From positions 19,932 to 34,015 of the forward strand of contig PLKU01000112.1 in assembly GCA_003140705.1 (NCBI GenBank): a stretch of 14,084 nt of DNA. Direction: 5' to 3'. A program made the translations under genes and the position numbers. This stretch comes from Acidobacteriaceae bacterium. GTDB lineage: Bacteria; Acidobacteriota; Terriglobia; Terriglobales; Acidobacteriaceae. Position 1 is the first letter of the stretch. Each line of letters opens with the position of its first letter. The notes below the pieces were generated by a model. The model was given only the letters and a program-made list of their open reading frames with translations. It had not been told where the DNA came from and made no database searches. Positions 7,543 through 13,804 of this stretch are shown piece by piece.

Positions 7543-9030
7543 CTAGTTGACTTGCTGAATACCCGACTTGGTGTGCGCAAGCATTTCCTTCGCAGCATTC
7601 CGTCCGAGTCGGATGCAATCCGGAATTCCGATCCCGTCATATGCATTTCCCACCAACCGCAACCCAGGCAAGGCTGCGACTTGCGCTTGAATCTGGTCAA
7701 TCCGTGCCTGGTGGCCCACTGCGTACTGCGCCATCGCCCGTCGCCACCGGGACACCTGGGCGTATTCTGGCTCAACAAGCGGCCCGATCACAGCGTCGCC
7801 CAGAATCTCCGCAAGTTCTTTTCGCACCGTCGCCACGAGCGCCTCGTCTGAATCCGCCAGCAGCGCCTCGTTCTTCATCCCGCCCAGGAACGCTCGCAGC
7901 ACTACTTTGCCGGGCGGCGTCCGGCCCAAAAACTTGCGATGCACAAACGTGCAGGCCAGCATCGCCCGGCCCTCGCTAGCTGGGACGAGAAAACCAAATC
8001 CATCCGGCAGCTGGCCCAGCTTTGCCATGTCGTAGACCAGATTCACGGTAATTGATGACGAGTAGGGGATCGCGCTGAGTTCTTTACCCAGTAATGCGTC
8101 CACCTTCCCGAGCAAGACTCCCGCCGCCCATGCGGGCGACGCAACAATCACAGCATCATAAAACTCAGTATTCCGTCCGGCCGTGACCATCCAGCCGGCT
8201 GCAACCTTTTCAATCCCGTTCACTGGCGAACCCAAACGCACCCACGCCGGATTCAGCCGAGCGGCAAGAGCGTCAATCAGCTGCTGCAACCCGCCCCGCA
8301 GCGTCGTAAAGATTCCCCTGGGTGCGGCAGGCTGGGCACCACTTGCAGCGTTAATTGGGCGAGGATTTCCGTTCTTCTTGGGAGCTGATCTCGCGCGCAT
8401 CTTGCGGTGTGCTGCCAGCATCCCTCGCGTCAGGGAACCGTATTCGCTCTCCATCTCTACGAGCCGAGGCAGCACAGTCCGTGCGCTCAATTGCGCCGCG
8501 TCACCGCCGTAGATCCCGCTGAGCAGCGGGTCGGCAAGTCTGTCGACAGCCTCCGAGCCAAAGTGTCGCTCGACGAGCGTCGCCACTGCTTCGTCCGCTT
8601 GGCCAGTCGGCCGCGGCGGGTGCAGCAACTCCATCGCCATCCGGATTTTCGTCTTCAGGCTGAACAGCCGCGTGGTCGCCGTGGGAATCAGCTTGGTTGG
8701 CACCAGAAACATCAGGCCATCCGGGAGAGCGACCAGCCTGTTTTTCACGACAATATAGGTCTTGCGCGCCGCATCGTTTGACGGAATTAGATCGGCTCCT
8801 AGTCCCAGTTCCTTGCAGAGCTCAGTCGCCGCTGGTTTTTCCGTCAAGAAGGAATCCGGCCCACGCTCCAGCACCGCACCGTTCACAATTTCTGAATTCA
8901 AGACGCCGCCAAGGCGCTCCCCAGCCTCATAGAGGGTGTACTCCACGTCCGCGCCGGCCGCGCGCGCTTTCTCCAGGTCAAAGGCAGCCGCAAGCCCCGC
9001 AATGCCCCCTCCAATGATTGCTGTCCGCAT
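7543..9030 (-). CDS. hemG: Protoporphyrinogen/coproporphyrinogen oxidase (HemY/CgoX-type flavoprotein)
   Basis: This 495-aa FAD enzyme of late heme synthesis oxidises protoporphyrinogen IX or coproporphyrinogen III by six electrons. The FAD-binding site is at the N-terminus: MRTAIIGGGIAGLAAAFDLE with GGGIAG at 7-12, followed by YEAGERLGGVLNS. The oxidase signature ERGPDSFLTEKP follows. The C-terminal family motif GNAYDGIGIPDCIRLGR is intact. The length fits the family (about 460-500 aa). I chose ATG 9030 because the Rossmann strand must begin near residue 1. A longer open frame to 9138 adds 36 residues unlike the family. The Shine-Dalgarno is weak. The symbol follows the TIGR-type name hemG; the same flavoprotein is called hemY or cgoX elsewhere and is unrelated to the flavodoxin-like E. 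coli HemG. No other heme genes lie next to it. Confidence 0.92.
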   Translation of the reverse strand: MRTAIIGGGIAGLAAAFDLEKARAAGADVEYTLYEAGERLGGVLNSEIVNGAVLERGPDSFLTEKPAATELCKELGLGADLIPSNDAARKTYIVVKNRLVALPDGLMFLVPTKLIPTATTRLFSLKTKIRMAMELLHPPRPTGQADEAVATLVERHFGSEAVDRLADPLLSGIYGGDAAQLSARTVLPRLVEMESEYGSLTRGMLAAHRKMRARSAPKKNGNPRPINAASGAQPAAPRGIFTTLRGGLQQLIDALAARLNPAWVRLGSPVNGIEKVAAGWMVTAGRNTEFYDAVIVASPAWAAGVLLGKVDALLGKELSAIPYSSSITVNLVYDMAKLGQLPDGFGFLVPASEGRAMLACTFVHRKFLGRTPPGKVVLRAFLGGMKNEALLADSDEALVATVRKELAEILGDAVIGPLVEPEYAQVSRWRRAMAQYAVGHQARIDQIQAQVAALPGLRLVGNAYDGIGIPDCIRLGRNAAKEMLAHTKSGIQQVN

Positions 9031-9063
9031 TCCCTGTGTCCGTCTCCCTGACCTGATGCCCTC

Positions 9064-9072
9064 ATTACACCA
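9064..9072 (-). promoter_or_regulatory. hemG: Candidate extended -10 promoter for the porphyrinogen oxidase
   Basis: On the minus strand the sequence reads TGGTGTAAT, that is TGn followed by TGTAAT (5 of 6 to the -10 consensus). It would start transcription near 9057, about 27 nt before the ATG at 9030. There is no -35 at the right distance. A perfect TTGACA (minus strand, 9107-9102) lies 32 nt upstream, too far to pair with it. Confidence 0.3.
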
Positions 9073-9172
9073 GTTCTTGCGCCCCACGGGCGAGCCCGGC
9101 TTGTCAAACTTCCAAATTTCCCAAAATTGAGTGGCCATGGATTGAGGATGAGGGAGTTAAGCCTAGATGCAA

Positions 9173-9186
9173 GTGATTTAAATCAC
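9173..9186. promoter_or_regulatory. Perfect 14-bp palindrome, CRP/FNR-type operator candidate
   Basis: GTGATTTAAATCAC is a perfect palindrome. With its flanks it reads AGTGA-N6-TCACA, 9 of 10 to the CRP consensus TGTGA-N6-TCACA. It also contains TGAT-N4-ATCA, the core of FNR-type sites. It lies about 149 nt upstream of the porphyrinogen oxidase start and 40 nt past the anti-sigma stop, in a 195-nt gap that otherwise holds no gene. Family knowledge makes a CRP/FNR-superfamily protein the likely binder; which one is unknown. Confidence 0.5.
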
Positions 9187-9225
9187 ACCAAGACAACTGT
9201 CCCTGCCTTGATTCCGGCGGGGCGA

Positions 9226-10029
9226 CTACTCTCCCGCTGCCGTCGCTCCGGCCAGGATGATGGGCGCAGTCGGGGTGCTTGCTCCCTCAGCCTTCTCAAT
9301 GGTCACGCCAAATGCTTTGGCTGGGACGCCTTTAGGAAGTGGCGGCATGATGACATTGGCGTCGCCCGCTGCGTCAGGACGGAATAGCCCAGCCGGGATT
9401 GGGTTTCCGCTGACGGGAATGACCCAGAGCTCGTAAGTCCTGTCGGAAGCGAGCATCTTGAGATGATTTGCCTGGAAGATCAGGCTGCCTGATTCTGCCA
9501 GATAGACGGCGCGGCCAGTTGGTTCGACCGATGCATTATTGGTTGTAAGGAGCACGCGCTGGGCGGAATGAGAAGTAAGAACATCGAGCACCTGCCGGGC
9601 CTGGGCAGATTGAACAGAAAGACTTGAGATCTGGCTGGATGCATCTCGCAATTCCTGATTGAGCGTGTTGTTCTTCACGCCAAGGAAAACGGCCACAGAC
9701 GCGAGTGCTGCGGCGATTGCCCATGGAATCCAGGCCCGCGTGGGGAACGCCACGACTTTTCCGCCCGATTCATGCATCACAGGTCGCTGTGCCGAAGCGG
9801 CTTCCGCGGCTACTCGCTCGAGGAACCGGTCGCGAGCGCCGGCAGGCAAAGGCTGCTGCGGGACACTCAGCCCTACGAGCGCAGTGTCCCCGGCAAGCCC
9901 CGCGAACTCATCGCGGCACAAGGCGCACTGGGCCAGATGCGCGCGAACCGCCGTGGCCTCTCCTTCAGAGAGAGCCTGCATGGCATGCAGCGCCAGCTCT
10001 TCCTGCGAGATGTGTTCGTTGCCTGTCAT
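9226..10029 (-). CDS. Anti-sigma factor, RskA-like with zinc-binding N-terminal domain
   Basis: This 267-aa single-pass membrane protein should hold the neighbouring ECF sigma factor inactive. The cytoplasmic N-terminus carries the zinc-associated anti-sigma signature HLAQCALC (H31, C35, C38). A hydrophobic segment at about 99-118 (WIPWAIAAALASVAVFLGV) is the membrane anchor. The outer part (about 120-267) matches the RskA anti-sigma-K domain, with TYELWVIPVSGNPIPAGLF and AFGVTIEKAEGAS as typical stretches. Start ATG 10029 overlaps the sigma-factor stop as ATGA, so the two are translationally coupled. In Mycobacterium tuberculosis RskA controls SigK, whose main targets are the fasciclin-domain proteins Mpt70 and Mpt83. 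A fasciclin gene lies next to this operon too. The signal it senses is not visible. Confidence 0.9.
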   Translation of the reverse strand: MTGNEHISQEELALHAMQALSEGEATAVRAHLAQCALCRDEFAGLAGDTALVGLSVPQQPLPAGARDRFLERVAAEAASAQRPVMHESGGKVVAFPTRAWIPWAIAAALASVAVFLGVKNNTLNQELRDASSQISSLSVQSAQARQVLDVLTSHSAQRVLLTTNNASVEPTGRAVYLAESGSLIFQANHLKMLASDRTYELWVIPVSGNPIPAGLFRPDAAGDANVIMPPLPKGVPAKAFGVTIEKAEGASTPTAPIILAGATAAGE

Positions 10030-10583
10030 GTTGCAAGTGCCTTTCGCAATCCAATTAATGCGAGTCTGATTCTTGTTTTCACTGTACCCAACGCGTCGCC
10101 GGTCTTCTCCGCAATTTCCGAGTGGCTCAACCCTTCAAAGTAGGCCAACTCGAGTGATGTTTGCTGCTCCAAAGGCAAATTCTTCAGTACACCGCGTACC
10201 TTCTCCATGAGCAGGTTGCGCTCGGTCTCCGATGCCAGATTTGTCTTCGATTCGAGCACTACATCGTCGGGTGAGTCGGTGGGCTTTCTACGGCGGATCT
10301 TGTCAATCGCGCGGTTCCGCGCCATCACCAAGAGCCATCCGCCCAGCGAACCGCGACCCTGAACGAAGGCATCCGGCTTTCTCCAGAGCTGAAAGAGTAT
10401 CTCTTGCATCACATCTTCTGCCTGCCCCGGATCATTCAGCACGCGCAGTGCTACGGAGTACACCATGCCGCCATAACGATCGAAGACTTCAGCCATGGCC
10501 TGCTCATCGCCTCCGCCTAGACGCTCAAGCAACAGGTCATCAGTTGGATCGTGATCGTTAGTAGGAGTACGCTCGAGGGCCAT
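10026..10583 (-). CDS. ECF sigma factor (SigK-like)
   Basis: This 185-aa sigma-70 family extracytoplasmic-function factor has region 2 at about 25-98, with FDRYGGMVYSVALRVLND, the core-binding segment QAEDVMQEILFQLWRKPDAF and the -10-reading segment NRAIDKIRRRKP. Region 4 is at about 130-182 and includes LPLEQQTSLELAYFEGLSHS, then EIAEKTGDALGTVKTRIRLA as helix-turn-helix. It is the first gene of the operon, and its stop overlaps the anti-sigma start by 4 nt. I chose ATG 10583 because it gives a normal ECF N-terminus. No strong Shine-Dalgarno precedes it, so translation may be weak. A longer open frame reaches 10742 but the extension is unlike the family. The pairing with an RskA-type anti-sigma and a fasciclin gene supports a SigK-like assignment; the exact ECF group is not proven. 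Confidence 0.9.
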   Translation of the reverse strand: MALERTPTNDHDPTDDLLLERLGGGDEQAMAEVFDRYGGMVYSVALRVLNDPGQAEDVMQEILFQLWRKPDAFVQGRGSLGGWLLVMARNRAIDKIRRRKPTDSPDDVVLESKTNLASETERNLLMEKVRGVLKNLPLEQQTSLELAYFEGLSHSEIAEKTGDALGTVKTRIRLALIGLRKALAT

Positions 10584-10626
10584 GTTTGGATTGAGGGAAG
10601 TGCCGCTGATGAATGAAACAGCTCTC

Positions 10627-10655
10627 TTTATACTATTCGCGGTTTGACCCGTCCA
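10627..10655 (-). promoter_or_regulatory. Candidate sigma70-like promoter of the sigma/anti-sigma operon
   Basis: On the minus strand TGGACG (10655-10650, 4 of 6 to TTGACA) is followed after exactly 17 nt by TATAAA (10632-10627, 5 of 6 to TATAAT). Transcription would begin near 10620 and leave a leader of about 36 nt before ATG 10583. Autoregulation by an ECF promoter is usual for such operons, but I found no clear ECF motif on this strand. Confidence 0.4.
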
Positions 10656-10836
10656 CCGTGAAGTAGGTGGTCTGCCGTGGCCATCGAACCACTCACCCAG
10701 GTACATTCCTGAGTTATCCACGCCGTGTAAATACGCATCCATTGCGTTCCATATCTGTGCTTCGCTCGCAGCTTGTGTACGAAGCTAGTGGCGATGTTGG
10801 ATTTGCTCCCACCCGGAATATTTCCTTGTTGTGCAT

Positions 10837-10862
10837 GAAACCGTTCTGCGTCGCCTGGCGTT
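10837..10862 (+). promoter_or_regulatory. Candidate ECF-type promoter of the fasciclin gene
   Basis: GAAACC (10837-10842) and CGTT (10859-10862) are separated by 16 nt. This resembles the general ECF promoter form GGAAC(C)-N16/17-CGTC, with one mismatch in each box. Transcription would begin about 38 nt before the fasciclin ATG at 10906. It is not a clear match to the motif reported for mycobacterial SigK, so the assignment to the adjacent sigma factor is a guess. The rest of the 322-nt divergent region (10584-10905) holds no gene. Confidence 0.3.
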
Positions 10863-10905
10863 CAGGGAGTGCAGTAAGTAAATCCAAAGGGAGCGAGAGG
10901 AAATC

Positions 10906-11349
10906 ATGATGAAGAAGCTTTATGGAATCAGCCTGGCGGTTGCGATTGTGTTTTCATGCGTTGCAGTTCAGGCACAGAGGGACCCTGATGTGGGCGGCGC
11001 GTCGATGTACCCAACCAAAAACATCGTCCAGAATGCAGTCAACTCAAATGACCACACCATACTGGTTGCAGCAGTGAAGGCAGCCGGACTGGTCGACACA
11101 CTGCAGGGCGTGGGGCCTTCCACAGTATTTGCGCCAACCAACGAGGCCTTCGACAAGCTGTCGGCGGGCGCGGTGGACGCGCTGCTGAAGCCGGAGAACA
11201 AGGATCAACTTACCAAGATTCTTACTTACCATCTGGTGGCAGGCAGATTAACCGAACAACAGGGCGACATACTGCCCATCAACATCGCCCGGACGAAGTC
11301 ACAATCTACTATCGTTTCCACCCGTTGTGGATGTGCAGCCTGCCGGTGA
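10906..11349 (+). pseudogene. Fasciclin-domain secreted protein, 5' part, interrupted by element
   Basis: Residues 1-117 (10906-11256) are the N-terminal part of a small secreted fasciclin (FAS1) protein of the Mpt70 type. These are cell-surface adhesion or matrix proteins. A signal peptide ends near VQA at residue 23. The domain shows TVFAPTNEAFDKL, the FAS1 H1-type box (73-85), and the conserved LTYHLVAGRLT (106-116). After Glu117 the frame enters the inserted element and ends at 11349, adding 30 foreign residues (about 147 aa in all). The missing C-terminal part is intact at 13809-14012. ATG 10906 is preceded by GAGAGG with 5 nt spacing. As it stands, the product lacks the last third of the domain and is probably not functional. 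Divergent from the SigK-like operon, it is the likely target of that sigma factor. Confidence 0.9.
11253..11256 (+). repeat. CGAA core at the left junction (attL)
   Basis: CGAA occurs at both element ends. On the left, host fasciclin codons run AGA TTA ACC GAA and then the element begins with CAACAGGG. The boundary was placed by comparing fasciclin family spacing with the right-hand remnant, so the exact crossover can lie anywhere within CGAA. The dyad of the joined ends is centred on its last two bases, AA. Confidence 0.75.
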
Positions 11350-11726
11350 TCCGGTTGTACGAGCGTCTCGGCGAAGCGTTCTACGTCGTGCGGCGAGCTG
11401 ACGGCCACCCGCTGGCGATTCCTGAATGGATGACTCGTCCAGAGGCGGCGAACGCGAAGCTTGTATCCACGGCGCGTCTGCCAGTTAAAGTGCTTCTCGG
11501 ATTATGCCATGCGGCTGTGACCAGCTCCTCCTCTTTTGTGCACAATGAGCACCAGGAGGATCAGGATGCAACAGCTCAGGATAAGACAACAACGACAACT
11601 CTTCGAAGAACCTCTCCCCGCTCTCGGCGTACGACTCCCGCTGGAAGTGAAGGAGCAACTCCGCCATACACTTGCTCAGTGGATGCAAGTGCAGACCAGG
11701 AAAATCCGCGAGGAGGTCGGCGATGA
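11253..11726 (+). CDS. orfA, start-less element gene with FHPL motif (possibly DUF5372-like)
   Basis: This open frame runs from the left junction codon CGA to TGA 11724-11726 and has no ATG, GTG or TTG before a TTG at 11325, which falls inside the conserved-looking core. That core reads RPDEVTIYYRFHPLW, then GEAFYVVRRADGHPLAIPEW and MTRPEAANAKLV. I recall similar FHPL/P.WMT proteins, possibly DUF5372, beside recombinases, but cannot confirm the family. The function is unknown. The missing start lies at the other element end: joining 13808 to 11257 gives ATG TCG TAT TCT CGA ACA in the same frame and a 161-aa protein. The C-terminus is Thr/Ser/Arg-rich and covers orfB in another frame. Its TGA overlaps the recombinase ATG as ATGA, suggesting translational coupling. 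Confidence 0.7.
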   Translation, partial: RTTGRHTAHQHRPDEVTIYYRFHPLWMCSLPVIRLYERLGEAFYVVRRADGHPLAIPEWMTRPEAANAKLVSTARLPVKVLLGLCHAAVTSSSSFVHNEHQEDQDATAQDKTTTTTLRRTSPRSRRTTPAGSEGATPPYTCSVDASADQENPRGGRR

Positions 11727-11742
11727 ACAAGATCACCGCTGA
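11566..11742 (+). CDS. orfB, small conserved-looking element protein
   Basis: This 58-aa soluble, charged protein of unknown function begins MQQLRIRQQRQLFEEP and continues with helix-forming stretches (LPLEVKEQLRHTLAQWMQ). ATG 11566 is well supported by a perfect AGGAGG (11554-11559) 6 nt upstream; an open frame extends back to 11536. It overlaps orfA completely in a different frame, and its end overlaps the recombinase start by 20 nt. The strong ribosome binding site is the main evidence that it is translated. Small proteins of this kind preceding a serine recombinase could act as accessory or directionality factors, but nothing in the sequence shows this. Confidence 0.6.
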   Translation: MQQLRIRQQRQLFEEPLPALGVRLPLEVKEQLRHTLAQWMQVQTRKIREEVGDEQDHR

Positions 11743-13774
11743 TCATTTTGCCAGGCGGGCCTGTGTGTACATTCGTCAATCGACGCCGGATCAAGTGCGG
11801 CATAACCTTGAGAGCCAACGCCGTCAATATGCCTTAGTCGATCATGCCCGCACCCTGGGTTGGGAAGACATCGAAGTAATTGATGAGGATCTCGGAATGT
11901 CAGGGTCGGGAACGCGCCGTCCCGGTTTTGAGCGTCTGCTTCGTGCGCTGTGCGATGGAAAGGTTGGCGCTGTCTTCAGCATTGAGGCGTCCCGTCTGGC
12001 GCGCAATGGACGGGACTGGCATACGCTGCTGGAGTTTTGCTGTGTGGTTGGCGCGCTCCTGATCGATGCTGAGGCCGTGTACGATCCCAGACTTACGAAT
12101 GATCGCCTGTTATTGGGCATGAAAGGCACGATCAGTGAGATGGAGGTTGCCAACTTTCGTGAACGAGGGCAGGCAGCACTGCGGCAGAAGGCGCAGCGGG
12201 GCGCCTTGGTTCAGCGGGTTGCGATCGGGTACATCAAGGGAGCGGACGACCGGATAGAAAAGGATCCGGACGCTCGAATTCAGTCCACCATTGATCTGAT
12301 CTTTCGCAAGTTTGCGGAATTGGGAAGCGTGCGGCAGGTCTATTTCTGGCTGAATCGGCAGCAGATTCAGTTGCCTGTTGCTCGGGGCTCAAAAGAAGCA
12401 GGCGAGATCGTTTGGTTGTCTGCCCGATACCACTCAGTTCTCAGCGTGTTGAAAAACCCGGTCTATGCCGGCGCATACGCATATGGAAAGAGCAAGGTGA
12501 TAACGCGTTTGGAAGCAGGCCAGAAGGTGCAGCGGCAGGTGAGGCGCCGCCGTGAAGACTGGGCGGTATTGATTTTGAATCATCATGAGGGTTACATTGA
12601 TTGGGACGTGTATCAAAGCAATCAAATGATGATTGCCCACAACGAAAACGCGAAGAGCTACGCTTTGCGCGGAGCAGTTCAGCACGGCGAGGCTCTGCTC
12701 GCCGGGTTGCTTCGCTGTGGTCACTGTGGCGCCAAGTTGTTGGCGCAATATCCTCGTCCGCATGTCATCCGATATCAGTGTTCCGGTCACGCACTGAATC
12801 CCAATCAAACCTCCTGTGTGCTGTTCGGCGGATTGCGCGCCGATCGCCTGGTATCGGAGCAGTTGCTGCAATGCCTGACGCCGTTGGGCATCGATGCGGC
12901 AATGGCCGCGATCGCCGCACTCGATAATGCCAGCGACGGGCGCATTCATCAGAAGGAGTTGGCGCTGAAACAAGCGCGCTATGAAGTGACCCATGCGCGT
13001 CGCCAATATGATGCGGTGGATCCCTCGAATCGGCTCGTTGCTGCGGAACTTGAACGTCGCTGGAACAAAGCATTGGCTGCGGAAGCTGAGCTTGAAGCTG
13101 AACTCGCAGTACTCGAAGACGGTCGTGAACACCCCATCACCGACGCTCAGAAGCGAGAACTGCTGGACTTCGCACGCGATATCCCCAGACTATGGGACAA
13201 TCCCCACAACTCGCCAGAATACAAGAAGCGTCTGCTTCGCATCGCACTGAAGGATATCACCGCCACTTCTGAGGGCGAGACGATACGCCTCGTGTTGCAC
13301 TGGCAAGGCGGAGATCACACACAGGTGGAGTTTCCCAAGCTTCAGACCGGACAGCATCGCTATGCCACCGAACATGATCTTGTGGAGACCGTTCGCAAAC
13401 TGGCGAGAATCCAATCCGACGCACGGATCGCATCGATCCTGAATAAGAATCAACGCCGCACGGCACACGGACAAATCTGGACGGCGATGCGTGTCTGTTC
13501 GGTGCGCAACCACCATGCGATTCAGGTCTATAGTGAGGGAGAACGACAGGCTCGTGGCGAAATGTCTGTCCGTGAAGCCGCCGATTTCCTCGGAGTCACA
13601 CCGACGACTATCTTCCGCCTGATTCAGTTGAAGCATTTGACGGCGACGCAAGCATGTGTGAATGCACCGTGGGTCTTGTGCAGAGAAGGCGTCGAGCGAT
13701 ACAGCGACGAAAGGAACCGAGCAACACCCCCATCACCGCCCGATTCATCACAGTGTCTCTTTGAGATTCAATGA
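11723..13774 (+). CDS. Large serine recombinase with C-terminal excisionase-like HTH
   Basis: This 683-aa site-specific recombinase catalyses strand exchange at a 2-bp core. The N-terminal resolvase domain (about 12-155) has the catalytic serine in CVYIRQST (Ser20) and the arginine/aspartate box SRLARNGRDW (R91, R94, D98). The recombinase domain follows (about 165-290), with LKNPVYAGAYAYGK. A zinc ribbon uses C332, C335, C353 and C365. A coiled-coil-rich stretch lies at about 395-470. The end (613-660) adds SVREAADFLGVTPTTIFRLI, a helix-turn-helix of the MerR/excisionase type (HTH_17-like), which most large serine recombinases lack. ATG 11723 has AGGAGG (11711-11716) 6 nt upstream. Its start overlaps the orfA stop (ATGA) and the orfB end. 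All visible catalytic residues are present, so the enzyme may be active. Confidence 0.95.
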   Translation: MNKITADHFARRACVYIRQSTPDQVRHNLESQRRQYALVDHARTLGWEDIEVIDEDLGMSGSGTRRPGFERLLRALCDGKVGAVFSIEASRLARNGRDWHTLLEFCCVVGALLIDAEAVYDPRLTNDRLLLGMKGTISEMEVANFRERGQAALRQKAQRGALVQRVAIGYIKGADDRIEKDPDARIQSTIDLIFRKFAELGSVRQVYFWLNRQQIQLPVARGSKEAGEIVWLSARYHSVLSVLKNPVYAGAYAYGKSKVITRLEAGQKVQRQVRRRREDWAVLILNHHEGYIDWDVYQSNQMMIAHNENAKSYALRGAVQHGEALLAGLLRCGHCGAKLLAQYPRPHVIRYQCSGHALNPNQTSCVLFGGLRADRLVSEQLLQCLTPLGIDAAMAAIAALDNASDGRIHQKELALKQARYEVTHARRQYDAVDPSNRLVAAELERRWNKALAAEAELEAELAVLEDGREHPITDAQKRELLDFARDIPRLWDNPHNSPEYKKRLLRIALKDITATSEGETIRLVLHWQGGDHTQVEFPKLQTGQHRYATEHDLVETVRKLARIQSDARIASILNKNQRRTAHGQIWTAMRVCSVRNHHAIQVYSEGERQARGEMSVREAADFLGVTPTTIFRLIQLKHLTATQACVNAPWVLCREGVERYSDERNRATPPSPPDSSQCLFEIQ

Positions 13775-13780
13775 CATACG

Positions 13781-13795
13781 AAGGAGTGCACCATG
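13781..13795 (+). promoter_or_regulatory. Outward-facing Shine-Dalgarno and ATG at the right end of the element
   Basis: AAGGAG (13781-13786), 6 nt, then ATG (13793-13795) form an ideal translation start 18 nt after the recombinase stop. When integrated it reads ATG TCG TAT TCT CGA AAG into the host in the wrong frame for fasciclin and would give a meaningless 42-aa peptide ending at 13921. When the ends are joined through CGAA it reads in phase into orfA. The site is best explained as the detached start of orfA. Confidence 0.7.
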
Positions 13796-13804
13796 TCGTA
13801 TTCT

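Noticed and set aside
9102..9107. Perfect TTGACA on the minus strand upstream of the porphyrinogen oxidase gene
   Set aside because: No -10 lies 16-18 nt downstream (GGGCGC there); the plausible TGTAAT is 32 nt away.
11266..13779. GACATAC occurs near both element ends (11266-11272 and 13773-13779), a possible recombinase-binding direct repeat
   Set aside because: Only 7 bp and at different distances from the core (about 10 and 28 nt). The ATGTCG/CGACAT dyad is symmetrical about AA and explains the left copy better.
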